DNA from: an uncultured Faecalibacterium sp.
Lineage (GTDB): Bacteria > Bacillota > Clostridia > Oscillospirales > Ruminococcaceae
Direction of reading: 5' to 3'
DNA: 8,954 bases
NCBI GenBank assembly: GCA_902463905.1
Contig: CABQHF010000075.1
Location: 1 to 8,954 of the forward strand
Below are positions 6,675-8,954 of this stretch, one piece after another (the first letter of the stretch is position 1; each line of letters begins with the position of its first letter). The notes under the pieces were generated by a model. That model saw only the letters and a list, made by a program, of their open reading frames with translations, ran no database searches and was not told where the DNA came from. A program made the position numbers and the translations under genes.

Positions 6675-6686
6675 TGACTGAGAGGG
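6675..6686 (-). repeat. Short intergenic motif CCCTCTCAGTCA, copy 2 (inverted)
   Basis: This is the exact 12-mer found at 5299-5310, here on the minus strand just 1 nt past the UPF0210 stop codon. It is followed on that strand by TCTCGCATTCGCTCGAAGC, which contains a short imperfect dyad. It may be a degraded copy of a small interspersed repeat that places itself at gene ends. Confidence 0.4.
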
Positions 6687-6687
6687 C

Positions 6688-8055
6688 TCAGTTCTTCAGC
6701 GACTGCATGGGAGCCGGCAGGCGGCCGCCGCGGTTGATGAACACCGAGGGGTCGTGGCTGTTGACCGGCATGATGGGGCCGTAGCCCAGCAGGCCGCCAA
6801 AGTCCAGCACCTCACCGGCTTTGCGGCCGATGGCAGGGATCACACGGACGGCGGTGGTCTTGCTGTTCACCATGCCGATGGCGGCTTCGTCGGCGATCAG
6901 GGCACTGATGACAGCCGGGGTGGTGTCGCCGGGGATGATGACCATGTCGATGCCCACCGAGCAGACGGCGGTCATGGCTTCCAGCTTTTCAATGGTCAGG
7001 CAGCCGATCTCGGCGGCGTGGATCATGCCGGCATCCTCACTGACCGGGATAAAGGCACCGGACAGGCCGCCCACATGGTTGGAGGCCATCACGCCGCCCT
7101 TTTTCACGGCATCGTTCAGCAGGGCCAGGCAGGCGGTGGTGCCGCAGCAGCCGCAGGTCTCCAGGCCCATTTCCTCCAGGATGTTGGCTACGCTGTCGCC
7201 CACGGCGGGGGTGGGAGCCAGAGAAAGGTCAATGATGCCGGCAGGCACACCCAGGGCCTTGGAGGCAAGGTTTGCCACCAGCTGGCCCACACGGGTGATC
7301 TTGAAGGCGGTGCGCTTGACCAGCTCGGCCACCTCGTCGATGGGGGCGTCCTTGGGCAGCCGGGCCAGGGCGGCACGGACAGCACCGGGGCCGGAAACGC
7401 CTACATGGATCTCGCAATCCGGCTCACCGGGGCCGTGGAAGGCACCAGCCATAAAGGGGTTGTCCTCCGGGGCGTTGCAGAACACCACCAGCTTGGCAGC
7501 ACCGATGCACTGACGGTCGGCAGTCAGCTCACTGGCCTTCTTGACGGCCTCGCCCATGAGCTTGATGGCGTCCATGTTCAGGCCGGCCTTGGTGGCACCG
7601 ATGTTCACAGAGCTGCACACGATGTCGGTCTCGGCCAGGGCACGGGGAATGGACTCGATCAGGCGGCGGTCACCGGCAGAAAAGCCCTTGTGCACCAGAG
7701 CACTGTAGCCGCCCACAAAGTTCACGCCCACCTTCTTGCCGGCAGCGTCCAGGGTCTTGGCAAAATCCACCGGGTCTGCTTCCGGGCAGGCACCCAGCAG
7801 CATGGCAATGGGGGTGACACTGATGCGCTTGTTGATGATGGGAATGCCGTACTCGGCGCTGATGTGCTCCACAGCGGGCACCAGATCGGCGGCCTTGGTG
7901 GTGATCTTCTTATAAATATTCTCGCACGCCTTTTTGGGGTCCGGGTCGATGCAGTCCAGCAGGCTGATGCCCATGGTCACCGTGCGCACGTCCAGATTGT
8001 CCTGGGTGAACATCTCGATGGTCTCAAGGATGTCACCGGTATTAAACATACTCAT
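6688..8055 (-). CDS. UPF0210 / DUF711 'PFL family' protein
   Basis: This 455-aa protein matches the UPF0210 family along its whole length, starting with the typical DNLDVRTVTMGISLLDCIDP near residue 20 and containing KKGGVMASNHVGGLSGAFIP with SEDAGMIHAAEIGC in the C-terminal half. The family is named for a structural likeness to pyruvate formate-lyase and ribonucleotide reductase barrels; its reaction is not known to me. I see no glycyl-radical motif. A cysteine cluster, CGCCGTTAC at 301-309, lies in the Gly-rich C-terminal region. It is cytosolic, with no signal or membrane segment. ATG 8055 has an AAAGGAG site 11 nt upstream; a second ATG at 8049 is less well placed. It follows the ACT-domain gene by 20 nt, an arrangement conserved in many Firmicutes (for example streptococci), which suggests the small protein regulates it. 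Confidence 0.93.
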   Translation of the reverse strand: MSMFNTGDILETIEMFTQDNLDVRTVTMGISLLDCIDPDPKKACENIYKKITTKAADLVPAVEHISAEYGIPIINKRISVTPIAMLLGACPEADPVDFAKTLDAAGKKVGVNFVGGYSALVHKGFSAGDRRLIESIPRALAETDIVCSSVNIGATKAGLNMDAIKLMGEAVKKASELTADRQCIGAAKLVVFCNAPEDNPFMAGAFHGPGEPDCEIHVGVSGPGAVRAALARLPKDAPIDEVAELVKRTAFKITRVGQLVANLASKALGVPAGIIDLSLAPTPAVGDSVANILEEMGLETCGCCGTTACLALLNDAVKKGGVMASNHVGGLSGAFIPVSEDAGMIHAAEIGCLTIEKLEAMTAVCSVGIDMVIIPGDTTPAVISALIADEAAIGMVNSKTTAVRVIPAIGRKAGEVLDFGGLLGYGPIMPVNSHDPSVFINRGGRLPAPMQSLKN

Positions 8056-8075
8056 AGCAGTGTGTACTCCTTTGA

Positions 8076-8345
8076 TCAGATGGTGTGCATGGCGTCAAAG
8101 ACTTCCTGCCGGGTCACGTTGATCTGCATGCCCATCTCGGCAGCCAGTGCATCGGTGCGCTTGTGCATCTCCTCGTGGCTTACATTGCAGTTGGTCAGAT
8201 CCACCAGCATGATCATGGCGAACATGCCCTGCAGGATGCTCTGGGTCACATCCTCGATGTTGATGTTCAGCTCGCTGCACAGGCCGGAGACCTTTGCAAC
8301 CACGCCCACGGTGTCGTGCCCCATAACGGTAATAAATGCTTTCAT
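8076..8345 (-). CDS. ACT-domain regulatory protein (UPF0237)
   Basis: This 89-aa protein is a single ACT domain, a small-molecule (often amino-acid) binding fold. It begins MKAFITVMGHDTVGVVAKVS, followed by LNINIEDVTQSILQGMFAMI and a C-terminal helix with MGMQINVTRQEVFDAMHTI. It resembles the UPF0237 family and GcvR-type regulators. The frame is open upstream to 8447, but the ATG at 8345 gives the family N-terminus and has GAGGGTGG 5-6 nt upstream; the extra 34 residues are Cys/Arg-rich, unlike the family, and their start would lie upstream of the promoter. It is the first gene of the unit with UPF0210, and probably senses a ligand for that partner (inference). Confidence 0.93.
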   Translation of the reverse strand: MKAFITVMGHDTVGVVAKVSGLCSELNINIEDVTQSILQGMFAMIMLVDLTNCNVSHEEMHKRTDALAAEMGMQINVTRQEVFDAMHTI

Positions 8346-8417
8346 CGTTTCCACCCTCGTTTTTCCTAGTTGTGAAACCATGCCGCAGCCACAGGCGCGG
8401 CACACTCTTACCATTCT

Positions 8418-8446
8418 AGTATAGCAGATTTGGCAAAATTTGAACA
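8418..8446 (-). promoter_or_regulatory. Promoter of the ACT/UPF0210 unit
   Basis: On the minus strand TGCTATACT gives an extended -10 (TATACT at 8423-8418, TG at 8426-8425). A weak -35 TGTTCA (8446-8441) lies 17 nt upstream. The transcript would start near 8411, leaving a leader of about 65 nt before the ATG at 8345. Confidence 0.65.
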
Positions 8447-8505
8447 CTCTTTTTGTAAAAAAGAACAGTTTGCGGGCGCAAAAGACATTCTATGCCAAAA
8501 ATCGG

Positions 8506-8544
8506 GTGCAATCCACGGGGGACTGTGCTATACTAAAATATAAT
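8506..8544 (+). promoter_or_regulatory. Promoter of the Lrp/AsnC-type gene
   Basis: On the plus strand TGCTATACT gives an extended -10 (TATACT at 8529-8534), with a weak -35 GTGCAA (8506-8511) 17 nt upstream. Ten bases on is a consensus TATAAT (8539-8544), but it has no -35 at the right distance. The ten bases TGCTATACTA (8526-8535) are the exact mirror of the divergent promoter's TAGTATAGCA (8417-8426). Confidence 0.6.
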
Positions 8545-8578
8545 TCCGCAACACAGGGATGAGAAGGAGTAACGAGCT

Positions 8579-8954
8579 ATGGAACAGCTTTTGAAGATTC
8601 TGGAAGACAATGCGCGGCTGCCCGTCGAGGACATCGCCACCATGCTGAACAAATCCCCCGCCGAGGTGGCGGCTATGATCGATCTGGCCCGTGCACAGGG
8701 CATCATCAAGGGCTACAAGACGCTGGTGGACTGGGAAAAGGCCGGGGTCAACCGGGTGGAAGCCGTCATCGAGCTGAATGTCAGCCCCAAGAAGAGCCGC
8801 GGCTTTGACGAGATCGCGGCCACCATCGCCGCCTTTGACGAGGTGGAGAGCGTGCTGCTGATGAGCGGCGGCTACGACCTGCAGCTGGTGATCAAGGGGC
8901 AGACCTTCCAGGAGATCGCCCTGTTTGTGGCAAAGCGGCTGAGCCCGCTGGACG
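8579..8954 (+). CDS. Lrp/AsnC-family transcriptional regulator, partial (C-terminus outside window)
   Basis: The open frame from ATG 8579 runs 125 codons to the window end, beginning MEQLLKILEDNARLPVEDIA. Residues about 3-45 form an AsnC-type winged helix-turn-helix (LPVEDIATMLNKSPAEVAAM, then ARAQGIIKGYKTLVD). Residues 56 onward form the RAM/AsnC ligand-binding beta-alpha-beta domain (VEAVIELNV, then VESVLLMSGGYDLQLVIKG). The family binds DNA as dimers to octamers and responds to amino acids, often controlling its own gene and neighbours. Usual length is 150-165 aa, so only the end is missing. AGAAGGAG (8562-8569) lies 9 nt upstream of the ATG. It is divergent from the ACT/UPF0210 unit, which may be a target. 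Confidence 0.93.
   Translation, partial: MEQLLKILEDNARLPVEDIATMLNKSPAEVAAMIDLARAQGIIKGYKTLVDWEKAGVNRVEAVIELNVSPKKSRGFDEIAATIAAFDEVESVLLMSGGYDLQLVIKGQTFQEIALFVAKRLSPLD

Noticed and set aside
6754..8424. 556-aa plus-strand open frame opposite UPF0210 and the ACT gene
   Set aside because: His/Gly/Asp-rich antisense translation of two well-recognised genes; long only because of codon bias.
8346..8447. N-terminal extension of the ACT protein by 34 residues
   Set aside because: The extension covers the likely promoter, is Cys/Arg-rich unlike the family, and ATG 8345 has its own ribosome binding site.

Overview
The window looks like chromosomal DNA from a high-GC member of the Clostridia, most likely the Faecalibacterium/Subdoligranulum/Gemmiger group of the Oscillospiraceae. 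This placement is inferred from the GC-rich coding sequence, AT-rich promoters, AGGAGG-type ribosome binding sites, a SpoIIR homologue and the ACT/UPF0210 gene pair. It was not tested by a search. I see no mobile element, CRISPR array, tRNA or rRNA. Nearly all genes are on the minus strand; only the last, partial gene is on the plus strand.

Layout, read in the direction of transcription (from high to low coordinates). (1) A divergent promoter region (8346-8578) separates an Lrp/AsnC-type regulator (plus strand, cut by the window end) from a two-gene minus-strand unit: an 89-aa ACT-domain protein (UPF0237) and a 455-aa UPF0210/DUF711 'PFL family' protein. That unit ends at a hairpin terminator (6589-6635). 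(2) spoIIR follows directly, with its ribosome binding site inside the terminator stem. After it comes a 156-aa protein made of two peptidoglycan-binding repeats. A 16-bp perfect hairpin terminator (5326-5366) closes this unit. (3) A new promoter (5269-5298) drives sbcD and sbcC, which overlap by ATGA. A proline-rich protein of unknown function (143 aa) follows 46 nt after sbcC. (4) A second clear promoter (737-765) drives a YdbC/PC4-like DNA-binding protein and, 2 nt after its stop, an HD-domain phosphohydrolase that runs off the window start.

Functionally the window mixes housekeeping DNA repair (SbcCD nuclease, PC4-like single-strand binder), probable amino-acid sensing (Lrp, ACT, UPF0210) and a sporulation-signalling relic or working gene (spoIIR) with a wall-binding partner. 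I found no convincing new multi-gene system. The points most worth checking are the terminator/ribosome-binding-site overlap ahead of spoIIR, the spoIIR and wall-binding pair, the uncharacterised proline-rich protein behind sbcC, and two short inverted copies of an intergenic motif. The many long open frames opposite sbcC and elsewhere are GC-rich shadows and are left out.
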